Part shown: piece after piece, positions 8,398 through 18,266 of the stretch
Layout: every line of letters starts with the position of its first letter
Position numbering within the stretch: the stretch's first letter is position 1
NCBI GenBank assembly: GCA_030156385.1
Contig: JASGMR010000001.1
Location: forward strand, 1-64,000
From: Kosmotogales bacterium
GTDB lineage: Bacteria > Thermotogota > Thermotogae > Petrotogales > Kosmotogaceae
Reading direction: 5' to 3'
DNA length: 64,000 nt
Notes under the pieces: generated by a model
Told to the model about the DNA's origin: nothing
Database searches by the model: none
The model's input: the letters and a program-made list of their open reading frames with translations, nothing else
Made by a program: the position numbers and the translations under genes

Positions 8398-9098
8398 GCA
8401 GGTTATCAGAAAACGGTTATATTTTGAGAATATCCGACGAAATAAATATAGAAGCCAACAATTTGACTCAGAACCTGTTGAGAATGATAAAGAAAAAGTA
8501 CGGGATTTATTTGAGCGATATATATAACACATATAACGAAATTTGTGTCATTTTTAAAAATAATTGCCGGAAGAAAGCTCTGCTGAATGAAATAACGAAA
8601 CTGGATTCGTCTCCGGCCGAAGGTTCCAGGGAGATTTATTATATTCCCGTACACTATGGGCATGAGTTTTCTCCGGATCTGTCTGAAATGGCGGAAAATC
8701 TCAATCTGGGAGCCGATGAACTGGTTTACTTACATTATAAGAAAATTTATAAAATATATTTTATAGGGTTTCTGCCGTGTTTTCCTTATTTATCAGATGT
8801 TGATGAGAGAATTCGTTACGGCAGGAAGAAAACTCCACGTTTGAGAGTTGAGAAAGGTTCCGTGGGAATTGCCAACGATCAGACTGGAATATACACAGTT
8901 GACAGTCCCGGCGGCTGGCAGATAATAGGAAGAACTCCCGTCGATCTTTTCGTGCCCGAATCTAATGATCCTTTCAAAATCATGCCCGGGAATTATATCA
9001 AATTTTATCCGGTAGGTCTAAAAGAATTTTATTTGATAAGACAGTTAAGCGATGAAAACAGATTTCAGATTCACAGAGAAAGGTTTTCGGGGTATTAA
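8388..9098 (+). CDS. pxpB: 5-oxoprolinase subunit B (KipI family)
   Basis: This 236-residue protein matches PxpB/KipI. Its C-terminal half carries the family signature FIGFLPCFPYLSDVD, RKKTPRLRVEKGSVGIAN, GIYTVDSPGGWQIIGRT and DPFKIMPGNYIKF. The N-terminal portion is the more variable domain. With PxpC it forms the second component of 5-oxoprolinase; in Bacillus the same fold was first described as a kinase inhibitor, KipI, but the neighbourhood here supports the metabolic role. It begins inside the end of pxpA and ends four bases before pxpC. Confidence 0.92.
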   Translation: MQVGRLSENGYILRISDEINIEANNLTQNLLRMIKKKYGIYLSDIYNTYNEICVIFKNNCRKKALLNEITKLDSSPAEGSREIYYIPVHYGHEFSPDLSEMAENLNLGADELVYLHYKKIYKIYFIGFLPCFPYLSDVDERIRYGRKKTPRLRVEKGSVGIANDQTGIYTVDSPGGWQIIGRTPVDLFVPESNDPFKIMPGNYIKFYPVGLKEFYLIRQLSDENRFQIHRERFSGY

Positions 9099-9102
9099 AA
9101 GT

Positions 9103-10035
9103 ATGGAGTGGATATATTTCCATAAACCGGGCTTTTTTACGACGATTCAGGGGATCGGAAGATCCGGTTACAGTGAATTTGGAATACCCGGGGGAGGTTC
9201 GGTGGATTTTCTCTCTTCCGTGATTTCAAATTATCTCTCATATTCGGGTTGCGATAACCCCGTTTTTGAATTCACTCTGGAAGGTCCGACCATAGAGTTC
9301 AACTTCGATTCGATCTTTTCAATAACGGGAGCGAATATGCATCCGAAGGTGAATGATTTGCCCGTGGAAATGTATAAGACATTATTTGTAAAAAAGGGAG
9401 ATGTTTTATCCTTCGGAAAAGTGAGCAGGGGTTTCAGAACATATTTATCCATAAATTCGAAGCTGAATATTGCAAAGTTTCTCGGAAGTTTTTCAACTTA
9501 CACTAATGCGAATTATGGTGGATACAGAGGAAGACAGATCAAAGCGGGAGATTATCTTTATTATGAAAGTGCATCTGTTGGGGATAAGAGGATCAGAAAG
9601 GCGAAAAAAGATTCTGTCGATGATCTGCTGAAAGCCGGGAATGTTTTGAGAATCATTGAAGGACCTGAATACTCCGCGTTTGAATCCAATTCGCTGAAAA
9701 GATTTTTTAATAGCGAATATTCTGTTTCAAAAAAACTCAACAGAATGGGCATAAGACTGGAAGGAGAAAGACTCGAATCATCCGTCACCAATATTTCTTC
9801 ATCGGCCGTTTTGCCGGGCATCATACAGGTGCCGGGTGATGGATTACCCATCATTCTCCTTGCCGATTGTCAGACTACCGGGGGATATCCGAGGCTGGGG
9901 AAGATCATTGATGCGGATATGATCGTTGCATCTCAGTTGAAGCCCATTGATAGAATTGTGTTTAAAAAGATACCCTATAAAACTGCGGAAAGACTGTCTA
10001 AAAGGTTGCGTAAGCATATCAATAAATATATATGA
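9103..10035 (+). CDS. pxpC: 5-oxoprolinase subunit C (KipA, biotin-dependent carboxyltransferase-like domain)
   Basis: PxpC completes the 5-oxoprolinase complex. The protein shows the family motifs TTIQGIGRSGYSEFGIPGGG near the start, FSITGANMHP, GGYRGRQIKAGD, a RIIEGPEYSAF segment and, near the C-terminus, QVPGDGLPIILLADCQTTGG, followed by KIIDADM. An in-frame ATG exists at 9052, but it is inside pxpB; the ATG at 9103 is preceded by GGGG at a usable distance and gives the expected N-terminus (310 residues). It is the last gene of the operon. Confidence 0.92.
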   Translation: MEWIYFHKPGFFTTIQGIGRSGYSEFGIPGGGSVDFLSSVISNYLSYSGCDNPVFEFTLEGPTIEFNFDSIFSITGANMHPKVNDLPVEMYKTLFVKKGDVLSFGKVSRGFRTYLSINSKLNIAKFLGSFSTYTNANYGGYRGRQIKAGDYLYYESASVGDKRIRKAKKDSVDDLLKAGNVLRIIEGPEYSAFESNSLKRFFNSEYSVSKKLNRMGIRLEGERLESSVTNISSSAVLPGIIQVPGDGLPIILLADCQTTGGYPRLGKIIDADMIVASQLKPIDRIVFKKIPYKTAERLSKRLRKHINKYI

Positions 10036-10138
10036 GCGTATGCAATAATATTGTTAATAATTTCACAATCTAATTTCAATTTTTATTTAAGAAATTGTTT
10101 GTGGCTTTTGATATAATTCATTGGGAGAAGGTGAATTT

Positions 10139-11581
10139 ATGTCTGAAGTTTTATATAGAAAGTATCGTCCCAAAAGTTTCAGTGAGTTAATTGGACAGGT
10201 TCAGGTAAAAGATATACTGTCCAAAGTGATAAATTCAGATAATCCTTCACACGCTTATATTTTTTCCGGTCCAAGGGGAACGGGCAAAACAACGAGTGCC
10301 AGAATACTTGCAAAAGCTTTGAACTGCACCTCAGAGGGGCCAAAACCCTGTGGTGTATGTGATTCGTGTAAATCGATCGACAGATCTTCTCACTTCGATG
10401 TGATAGAAATCGATGCGGCTTCTTTCAGGGGAATAGACGAAATAAGAAAGATCAGAGACAGGGTTTCTTACAGACCTTCAATGGGAAAGTATAAGATTTA
10501 CATCATCGATGAATTTCATATGCTGACCAGGGAAGCCTTCAATGCATTGCTGAAAACTTTGGAAGAACCTCCCGAAAACGTGGTTTTTATTCTTGCAACG
10601 ACCAATATAGAAAAGGTACCGGATACGATTCTTTCCCGGTGTCAGATTTATTATTTTAAGAATCTGACCGTTTCCGAAATCTCATCGTATCTGAAGAAGA
10701 TTTTAACAAGTGAAGAAATCGAATTCGAAGAAAAAGCCCTGGAAAGAATAGCATATGCAGCAAATGGCGGAATGAGAGATGCGGTTAATATTCTGGAGAG
10801 AATTATCACCGTATCGGACGTGGTCGATTTTAAATCGGTAAAAGATACACTGGGATTACTTCCCGATGAAATAATAGAGAATTATATAAATCTGTATTCA
10901 TCGAACAATTTAAGCGGATTGTTCGAATTTTCAAAAAACATTCTGTTTGAAGGATATTCTTTTGAAAATTTGCTCGATCAAACGATAGAAAGATTGAAGG
11001 AAAAAATGCTGAAGGGTTATATTTCTAAAAGTGAAGGATCTGAATTGATAAATGATTTCTGGTCCATTTTTAAAGAGGTAAAACTTTCGGAAAATAAAAA
11101 AAGTGTTTTCGATACTTTGAATCTTTTTAAATCATATAAATTCAGTAAAAACTGGCCGCATGATCATAATATAGAAGAAATCGAAAAAATAAAAGAAATA
11201 AAAGTGGAGAAAATATCCGGCGAATCCCCGGAAAAGATCCCCGACACAAATATGAAAAATGAATTTGTCAACGATATGGCGGAGAATCTTTTTGAAGAGG
11301 GTAATATCCTGGAATGGGCATATTTGCTTTCTTCTGATGTGCAGGAAAAGGAAGGAAACAAATTATTTTTAAACTGTAATAATAAGATGATGAGGTCATT
11401 TGAAAAAAATGTAAAAGATATTATAATAAATAGGGCAAAAAAATATAATAAAGAGATAATATTCAACGGAAACGATGATGTTGATCTTCATTTGTTAGAT
11501 AATTTGCCGGAAGCTGAGAAGAACTATGTAAACGATTTAATAGATTTTTTTGGAGCTGAAAATGTAAAAATCTCTAAGTGA
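10139..11581 (+). CDS. dnaX: DNA polymerase III subunit gamma/tau
   Basis: DnaX is the ATPase core of the clamp loader. The N-terminus (LYRKYRPKSFSELIGQ) is canonical. Walker A is GPRGTGKTT, followed by the four-cysteine zinc site CTSEGPKPCGVCDSC, Walker B IYIIDEFHML and the KTLEEPPENVVFILATT segment with the SRC motif shortly after. The start at 10139 has GGGAGAAGGTG upstream; an ATG at 10121 overlaps it. At 480 residues it is short for tau, with a C-terminal third that is charged and poorly conserved. A TATAAT box lies at 10112-10117. The gene is followed by ybaB, the usual bacterial linkage. Confidence 0.95.
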   Translation: MSEVLYRKYRPKSFSELIGQVQVKDILSKVINSDNPSHAYIFSGPRGTGKTTSARILAKALNCTSEGPKPCGVCDSCKSIDRSSHFDVIEIDAASFRGIDEIRKIRDRVSYRPSMGKYKIYIIDEFHMLTREAFNALLKTLEEPPENVVFILATTNIEKVPDTILSRCQIYYFKNLTVSEISSYLKKILTSEEIEFEEKALERIAYAANGGMRDAVNILERIITVSDVVDFKSVKDTLGLLPDEIIENYINLYSSNNLSGLFEFSKNILFEGYSFENLLDQTIERLKEKMLKGYISKSEGSELINDFWSIFKEVKLSENKKSVFDTLNLFKSYKFSKNWPHDHNIEEIEKIKEIKVEKISGESPEKIPDTNMKNEFVNDMAENLFEEGNILEWAYLLSSDVQEKEGNKLFLNCNNKMMRSFEKNVKDIIINRAKKYNKEIIFNGNDDVDLHLLDNLPEAEKNYVNDLIDFFGAENVKISK

Positions 11582-11600
11582 TGGTTGGGAGGCAATGTGA

Positions 11601-12993
<1,393 letters not shown>

Positions 12994-13008
12994 AAATAAA
13001 ATTTTTTG

Positions 13009-13034
13009 AGAGGCCTTTAATAGGGCCTCTTTTT
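13009..13034 (+). terminator. Intrinsic terminator between gap and pgk-tpi
   Basis: AGAGGCC (13009-13015) pairs with GGCCTCT (13024-13030) around an 8-base loop and is followed by TTTT. The ribosome site of pgk starts only a few bases later, so the hairpin may set the ratio of gap to pgk-tpi message rather than fully stop transcription. Confidence 0.7.
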
Positions 13035-13052
13035 AATGTTGGAGGTAAAGAG

Positions 13053-15017
13053 ATGTCAAAACTAACGGTTAATGATTGTGATTTTAACGGAAAAAGAGTT
13101 TTAATCAGAGTAGATTTCAACGTTCCGATTAATAAAGAAACAGGCGAAGTGTCAGATGATACGAGAATAGTTGCAGCATTACCAACGATAAAATATGTTA
13201 TTGATAATGGAGGAAAGGCCATTCTGGTTTCTCATCTTGGAAGACCGAAGGGTGAGAAAAAACCCGAATTTTCTCTTTATCCTGTTTCAAAGGTCCTGGA
13301 AAAACTGATAGGAAGAAAAGTACTTTTTGCAGATGACTGCATAGGTAAGGAAGTGGAAGACAAGGTTTCACAGATGAAAAATGGTGACATACTGCTTTTA
13401 CAGAACGTGAGATACTATAAAGAAGAGAAGAAAAACGATAAAGAGTTCGCGAAAAAACTGGCCGAACTGGCGGATATTCATGTGAACGATGCCTTCGGTA
13501 CGGCACACAGGGCACACGCTTCGAATGTCGGCGTAGCGGATTATCTGAAAAGTGCTGCTGGCTTTTTGATGGAAAAAGAGATAAAAATGCTTGGAAAAGC
13601 CGTGGAAAATCCCGATCATCCTTATGTTGTTATTCTGGGTGGCGCGAAAGTTTCGGATAAGATCGGCGTAATAACGAATCTGCTTGGAAAAGCAGATAAA
13701 ATACTCATCGGTGGTGCGATGATGTTCACATTCCTGAAGGCAATCGGAAAGAACGTTGGGAATTCTCTGGTTGAAGACGAAAAGATCGAACTCGCCAAAG
13801 AAATACTGAATGATGCCAAAGAAAAGAATGTTGACTTTGTGTTACCTGTCGATACTGTGATAGCCAAAGAGATCAAGCAGGGAACTGAATCGAAAGTGGT
13901 TAATATAGACGATGGAGTTCCTGAAGGGTGGATGGGACTCGATATAGGACCAGAGACGATAAAACTTTTTGAGAAAAAATTAGACGATGCCAAAACGGTA
14001 GTCTGGAATGGCCCGATGGGGGTTTTCGAAGTTGAAGATTTCTCAAAGGGTACTTCCGAAATCGCGAAATGTCTGGCAGGATTGAAAAATGCAACTACGA
14101 TCGTAGGTGGCGGAGACAGCGCTGCTGCGATAAAGAAATTCGGACTGGAAGATAAAGTCAGCCATGTTTCAACGGGTGGCGGCGCATCTCTGGAAATGCT
14201 GGAAGGCAAAAACTTACCCGGAATAGAGAGCATATCCGAATTACCCGAAAAAAAAAATAGGGGGATAGTAGTTGCCGGTAACTGGAAAATGAATAAGACT
14301 CCGTCTGAGAGTAAGCAATTTGCCAATATGCTGAACGGAGCTGTTGGAAATGAAAAAGATATAGAAATAGTAGTTTTCCCTTCGGCTTTATCGCTGGATG
14401 GAGTTTCCGAAATTCTCAAAGATTCGAATATTGAGGTTGGAATTCAAAATATTTATCCGAAAGATTCGGGTGCCTTCACAGGTGAAAATGCTATACCGAT
14501 GGCGAAGGATTTAGGTTTGCAATATGTTCTCGTCGGACATTCCGAAAGAAGACATGTTTTCGGTGAAACCGATGAATTTCTGAATACGAAAGTTAAAGCA
14601 GTCTTGGATAAAGATTTGAAAGCTATGTTCTGCATTGGTGAGCTGTTGGAAGACAGAAAAGCCGGATCCACGAATGAAATTTTGGAAAAGCAGTTGAAGC
14701 AGGGTCTTAAAGATATTACCGCAGAGCAAATGAAGAATATAGTTTTGGCTTATGAACCCGTGTGGGCAATCGGAACGGGAGTTGTGGCCACACCCGAACA
14801 GGCCGAGGAAACCATGGATTACTGCAGAAAGGTGATCGCGGAAATGTTCGGTGAAGATACTGCAGAGAGCTTAAAAATTCTTTATGGTGGCAGTATAAAG
14901 CCTGAAAACTTTGAATCCCTCATCTGTCAGAAAAATATAGACGGAGGATTGATAGGCGGAGCGAGTTTAAAAGAAAGTTTTATTGAACTTGTTGAAATTG
15001 CAAAGAATCATATATAA
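13053..15017 (+). CDS. pgk-tpi: Bifunctional phosphoglycerate kinase-triosephosphate isomerase fusion
   Basis: One continuous frame of 654 residues joins two glycolytic enzymes. Residues 1 to about 398 are [35 protein letters not shown] and the nucleotide loop GGGDSAAA with STGGGASLE. From about residue 403 the TPI domain begins with [10 protein letters not shown] and contains VGHSERR with the catalytic His, [11 protein letters not shown] with the catalytic Glu, and the phosphate loop [10 protein letters not shown]. This fusion is characteristic of Thermotogota. A run of ten A residues at 14248-14257 marks the junction (see the separate entry). No start codon with a ribosome site is seen for an independent TPI. 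Confidence 0.97.
   Translation: MSKLTVNDCDFNGKRVLIRVDFNVPINKETGEVSDDTRIVAALPTIKYVIDNGGKAILVSHLGRPKGEKKPEFSLYPVSKVLEKLIGRKVLFADDCIGKEVEDKVSQMKNGDILLLQNVRYYKEEKKNDKEFAKKLAELADIHVNDAFGTAHRAHASNVGVADYLKSAAGFLMEKEIKMLGKAVENPDHPYVVILGGAKVSDKIGVITNLLGKADKILIGGAMMFTFLKAIGKNVGNSLVEDEKIELAKEILNDAKEKNVDFVLPVDTVIAKEIKQGTESKVVNIDDGVPEGWMGLDIGPETIKLFEKKLDDAKTVVWNGPMGVFEVEDFSKGTSEIAKCLAGLKNATTIVGGGDSAAAIKKFGLEDKVSHVSTGGGASLEMLEGKNLPGIESISELPEKKNRGIVVAGNWKMNKTPSESKQFANMLNGAVGNEKDIEIVVFPSALSLDGVSEILKDSNIEVGIQNIYPKDSGAFTGENAIPMAKDLGLQYVLVGHSERRHVFGETDEFLNTKVKAVLDKDLKAMFCIGELLEDRKAGSTNEILEKQLKQGLKDITAEQMKNIVLAYEPVWAIGTGVVATPEQAEETMDYCRKVIAEMFGEDTAESLKILYGGSIKPENFESLICQKNIDGGLIGGASLKESFIELVEIAKNHI
14247..14268 (+). 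promoter_or_regulatory. Possible slippage site at the PGK/TPI junction (A10 run)
   Basis: The zero frame reads GAA AAA AAA AAT AGG GGG ATA across ten consecutive A residues at 14248-14257. A shift of -1 meets TAG at 14258-14260 at once, and a shift of +1 meets TAG at 14266-14268 after three codons. Slippage by RNA polymerase or ribosome would therefore release a free PGK of about 402 residues, while normal reading gives the fusion. Free and fused PGK are both known from Thermotoga maritima; whether they arise this way here is inferred. Confidence 0.5.
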
Positions 15018-15032
15018 TTATATTATATTATT

Positions 15033-15053
15033 ACACCGGCAGAATGCCGGTGT
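15033..15053 (+). terminator. Hairpin after pgk-tpi
   Basis: ACACCGGCA (15033-15041) pairs perfectly with TGCCGGTGT (15045-15053) around a GAA loop. The tail is ATATTTA rather than a clean T run, so termination may be partial. Confidence 0.6.
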
Positions 15054-15080
15054 ATATTTAAAAAATCGGGGGTTATGTTT

Positions 15081-15311
15081 ATGGATACGATCCAGGAGCT
15101 TGAGTTACTCATTGATAAAATGATACAGGATTATAAGAAAAAAGAACAAGAAGTGAATAAACTGTGGAGCAGAGTGGATGAACTGGAAAAAAGTAACAAG
15201 GAACTGAAAGATTCGAACAATGAAATGAAAATAAAAATCGAATCAAGTAATAAAACTATAGAGTCATTGATTGAAAGAATAAGAAGTAAAATGAGTAATG
15301 AAAATAAATAA
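15081..15311 (+). CDS. Short coiled-coil protein next to ZapA
   Basis: The 76-residue protein is almost entirely a predicted coiled coil of Glu, Lys, Asn, Ile and Leu heptads (for example VDELEKSNKELKDSNNEMK), with no cysteine and no membrane segment. Five G residues at 15068-15072 place the start at ATG 15081 rather than 15075. It sits 14 bases before a ZapA-like gene, and its size and composition recall ZapB-type division coiled coils. The link to division is inferred from position; no specific family motif is visible. Confidence 0.7.
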   Translation: MDTIQELELLIDKMIQDYKKKEQEVNKLWSRVDELEKSNKELKDSNNEMKIKIESSNKTIESLIERIRSKMSNENK

Positions 15312-15325
15312 GAGGAGTTTTTCAC

Positions 15326-15607
15326 ATGAAAAGAACCGTCACTCTTAAACTGGGGGATAAGGAATACAGTTTTTTATCTAACGATCCTGATGACAAAGTG
15401 GAAGAAGTTTTTGGCCTCATACAGAATAAGTTCGATGATATCAGCGAAGGAATATCCAAGGTTGGATTCGAGAAAACGATAGTTTTCCTTCTGGTTAATT
15501 TCGCCAGCGAAATGGTTATTTCAAAAAAGGAATTAACGAGATTGAAAAACAAATATCAAAAAGTGGTCGATGAGATGTATAAAAAAACCGGTGAAGAAGA
15601 GAAATAA
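15326..15607 (+). CDS. zapA: ZapA-like cell division protein
   Basis: This 93-residue protein fits the ZapA family: an N-terminal beta region, RTVTLKLGDKEYSFLSND, followed by an amphipathic helix (VEEVFGLIQNKFDD) and a long C-terminal helix with a VFLLVNFASEMV core and basic coiled coil. ZapA binds and cross-links FtsZ filaments at the division ring. AGAGGAG precedes the start. The stop codon abuts the murI start, so division and wall-precursor genes are co-transcribed. Sequence conservation in this family is low, so the call rests on length, pattern and context. Confidence 0.75.
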   Translation: MKRTVTLKLGDKEYSFLSNDPDDKVEEVFGLIQNKFDDISEGISKVGFEKTIVFLLVNFASEMVISKKELTRLKNKYQKVVDEMYKKTGEEEK

Positions 15608-16426
15608 ATGAAATTTTCGCTTTTTGATTCTGGTATAGGTGGATTAACGGTTTTAAAAGAATTGTACGATGAATATCCCGAAGGCATCGAATTTTCCTAT
15701 TTTGGTGATACCGGAAGGGTGCCGTACGGGTCTAAAAGTACGGAGATTTTGAAGAAACAGTTGTTTCAGATTTTTGATTTTATAAAAAAGTTGGAACCCG
15801 ATCTGGTCGTTTCCGCATGTAATACTTCAGATTCAGTTATAGATGACAGTATACTGGAATTTTTAGGGATACAGTATATTGGAATAATAGATTCGGTGAT
15901 AAACTATTTTGTCGACGATATAAATAAAGATTCGAGTATAGGAATAATCGGAACCGAGCAGACGGTGAAAAAATCATTGTATTTAAAAAAAATTGTTTCG
16001 AAGTGTGACGCGAAATTCATTGTTCAGAAGGCATGTCCTCTTTTCGTACCGCTTGTTGAGGAGGGAAATTGGAGTGGAACTGTCGTCGATACCATCGTAA
16101 GATTTTATCTTAAAAGAATTAAAAAAATCGACGTGGATTTCTTAATACTGGGATGTACTCATTATCCCTTTTTGTATAGCAGTATAAAAAAATATCTGGA
16201 TTCCACGACGAAGATAATAGACCCCGCAAAATATATTTCCAAGAGGATAAATATAGACAGGAGAGAATTATCGAAAGATAAATCTATCGTTAATTTTTAC
16301 GTTTCGGGTGATACCTCTTCTTTTAAGAGAAATGTGGATAATTACTTTAAAAATAATTTGAATTATAATATATATTATGTTGATGTATCGGAAGAAAAAA
16401 TAAAAATTATTAAGAAGGTGTTTTAG
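15608..16426 (+). CDS. murI: Glutamate racemase
   Basis: MurI interconverts L- and D-glutamate to supply peptidoglycan synthesis. The catalytic signature FDSGIGGLTVLKEL opens the protein, GDTGRVPYGSKS follows near residue 35, the first catalytic Cys is in VVSACNTSD near residue 77, and the second is in LILGCTHYPFL near residue 185. The length of 272 residues is normal. Its TAG stop shares its last G with the GTG start of rapZ. Confidence 0.95.
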   Translation: MKFSLFDSGIGGLTVLKELYDEYPEGIEFSYFGDTGRVPYGSKSTEILKKQLFQIFDFIKKLEPDLVVSACNTSDSVIDDSILEFLGIQYIGIIDSVINYFVDDINKDSSIGIIGTEQTVKKSLYLKKIVSKCDAKFIVQKACPLFVPLVEEGNWSGTVVDTIVRFYLKRIKKIDVDFLILGCTHYPFLYSSIKKYLDSTTKIIDPAKYISKRINIDRRELSKDKSIVNFYVSGDTSSFKRNVDNYFKNNLNYNIYYVDVSEEKIKIIKKVF

Positions 16427-17310
16427 TGGAGGATAAAACACTGGTAATCATTACCGGATTATCTGGAAGTGGAAAAACAACCGCATTAAAATTTTTGGAA
16501 GACTTCGGGTTTTTTTGCATAGATAACGTTCCGCCTATCATATTGAAAGACCTTGTTACTATTTTGAAAGATAATAAAATAGATGAGTTGGCCGTCGTTA
16601 TAGATATAAGAACACTGGTAAAATTTTCAAACGGCAACATCGAAAAGATCATAGATGAACAGAAAAAAGAAATTGAAAACATGAATATCAAATTCAAAAT
16701 AATTTTCTTTGAAGCCGATGACGATGAGATTTTATACAGATATCAAAAGTCAAGGCGTTCTCATCCTCTTAACCAATATCATAATCTTCTGGACGCGATA
16801 AGAATAGAGAGAGAAAAACTTTCGGGTATAAAATCCATTGCCGATTTTGTGGTGAATTCCTCCGGAATGGATACGAAAGAGCTGGGCCACAGGGTTTTAT
16901 CGGTGGTGTCATCAAACAGGGACAACCTGCCTCCGATAAGGGTAAAAATTCAGAGTTTTGGCTTTGTCAATGGTATACCCAATGATTCGAATATGGTCTT
17001 CGATGTGAGATTTTTACCCAATCCGTATTACAGGAGCGACTTGACCGAAAAAACAGGCAAAGAAAGAGAAATTCAGGAATATATAAAAGAATATTCCGGT
17101 TTTGATGATTTTTATAGCAATCTGTATAATGTTGTTAAAAATACGATAGAAGGTTATGAAAAAACCGGAAGGAATCAGCTCAAAATTGCAATCGGGTGTA
17201 CCGGGGGCAAACACAGATCGGTTTTTATTTCTGAATTGCTGTACAGGGATCTGAAATCGGATAAAAGGGCCCTTTCGCTCTCACATAGAGAACTGGGTGT
17301 TGAATTATGA
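16426..17310 (+). CDS. rapZ: RapZ/YvcJ family RNase adapter and nucleotide-binding protein
   Basis: The protein of 294 residues begins with GTG and has Walker A GLSGSGKTTAL. Family motifs are GFFCIDNVPP, the FFEADDDEILYRYQKSRRSHPL region, and in the C-terminal domain FGFVNGIP, DVRFLPNPYY and GCTGGKHRSVFI. In enterobacteria RapZ senses glucosamine 6-phosphate and controls glmS mRNA decay; in other phyla the target is not established. It is the first gene of the widely conserved rapZ-yvcK-whiA block. Confidence 0.94.
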   Translation: MEDKTLVIITGLSGSGKTTALKFLEDFGFFCIDNVPPIILKDLVTILKDNKIDELAVVIDIRTLVKFSNGNIEKIIDEQKKEIENMNIKFKIIFFEADDDEILYRYQKSRRSHPLNQYHNLLDAIRIEREKLSGIKSIADFVVNSSGMDTKELGHRVLSVVSSNRDNLPPIRVKIQSFGFVNGIPNDSNMVFDVRFLPNPYYRSDLTEKTGKEREIQEYIKEYSGFDDFYSNLYNVVKNTIEGYEKTGRNQLKIAIGCTGGKHRSVFISELLYRDLKSDKRALSLSHRELGVEL

Positions 17311-18266
17311 AAAAGGTTTTACTGATAGGTGGTGGAACGGGTTTATCGACGATCTCAAGAGTGATAAAAAATTATGCGGTCGATTTAAATTTGATCGTTA
17401 CTGTGACGGATAACGGAGGAAGCTCCGGACTTTTGAGGGAAGGATTGAACATACCGCCTCCCGGAGATCTTAGAAGCAATTTAATAGCATTGGCGGATAA
17501 TGAAGATCTTCTGACGAAATTGTTCAAATACAGATTCGAATGTGATGAGCTGAAAAATCATTCCTTGGGGAATCTTATAATAGCGGGATTGAAAGAGTTG
17601 ACAGGGAGTTTTCCGGAAGCGATTTATGAGGCTTCAAACCTTTTGAAAATAAAGGGAAGGGTTCTCCCGGCGACCGAGGAGTTGATCAATTTAGTTGCCA
17701 GATTGAAGGATGGATCACTGGTCTGGGGGGAAATCAACATATCCAGAGTTGGAGGAAAAATAGAGGAAATATTTTTAGATAGAAAAGTTAACGCACTGAC
17801 GGAAGCGATCGATTGCATAGAGGTTGCGGATATAATTATTGTTGGTCCAGGCAGCGTATACACCAGCATAATTCCCAATTTTCTTATCGGTGATCTGAAG
17901 GAAGTATATAAGAGGTCCGGAGCTCAGAAGGTATTCATATGCAATTTAATGACACAGCCGGGTGAAACCGATAATTTTTCTCTATCACAACATGTCGGTT
18001 TAGTCGAAAAGTACACTGAAGTTCCATTTGATAAAATATTTTATTCCTGTCTCGACAATGTGGATGATAGAATTATTGAAAGGTACAAGGAGCAGGGCGC
18101 GAAAGTTGTTGAAAACGATCTGAAAAATGATACAAGAGTGGAAATTCTGAACGGAATGTCCACCGTTGATATAATGGACAGAGTGCGAAAAACCGTGATC
18201 AGGCATTCGAGTAAAGAGATACAAAAAATGATGCAGATTCTCGGGGTAACCGGTGAAACAGTATGA
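17307..18266 (+). CDS. yvcK: YvcK/CofD-like family protein
   Basis: This 319-residue protein has the signature LLIGGGTGLSTI, VTVTDNGGSSG, LREGLNIPPPGDLRSNL and the C-terminal GPGSVYTSIIPNFL and CNLMTQPGETDNFS. YvcK (GlmR) proteins bind UDP-sugars and are needed for cell shape and wall synthesis on gluconeogenic carbon in Firmicutes. The fold is shared with CofD, but the location between rapZ and whiA marks it as YvcK. It overlaps both neighbours by four bases. Confidence 0.94.
   Translation: MKKVLLIGGGTGLSTISRVIKNYAVDLNLIVTVTDNGGSSGLLREGLNIPPPGDLRSNLIALADNEDLLTKLFKYRFECDELKNHSLGNLIIAGLKELTGSFPEAIYEASNLLKIKGRVLPATEELINLVARLKDGSLVWGEINISRVGGKIEEIFLDRKVNALTEAIDCIEVADIIIVGPGSVYTSIIPNFLIGDLKEVYKRSGAQKVFICNLMTQPGETDNFSLSQHVGLVEKYTEVPFDKIFYSCLDNVDDRIIERYKEQGAKVVENDLKNDTRVEILNGMSTVDIMDRVRKTVIRHSSKEIQKMMQILGVTGETV

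Noticed and set aside
11096-11102. Run of seven A in dnaX with a -1 stop nine codons later, possible gamma-type frameshift
   Set aside because: A7 runs are common in this AT-rich sequence, the zero-frame codons do not form a good slippery heptamer, and truncation at about residue 329 would fall inside the clamp-loader core rather than after it.
13622-14419. Minus-strand ORF of 265 codons opposite pgk-tpi
   Set aside because: The opposite strand is an unmistakable conserved enzyme; the antisense product is Ser/Pro/Phe-rich, as expected for a codon-bias shadow.
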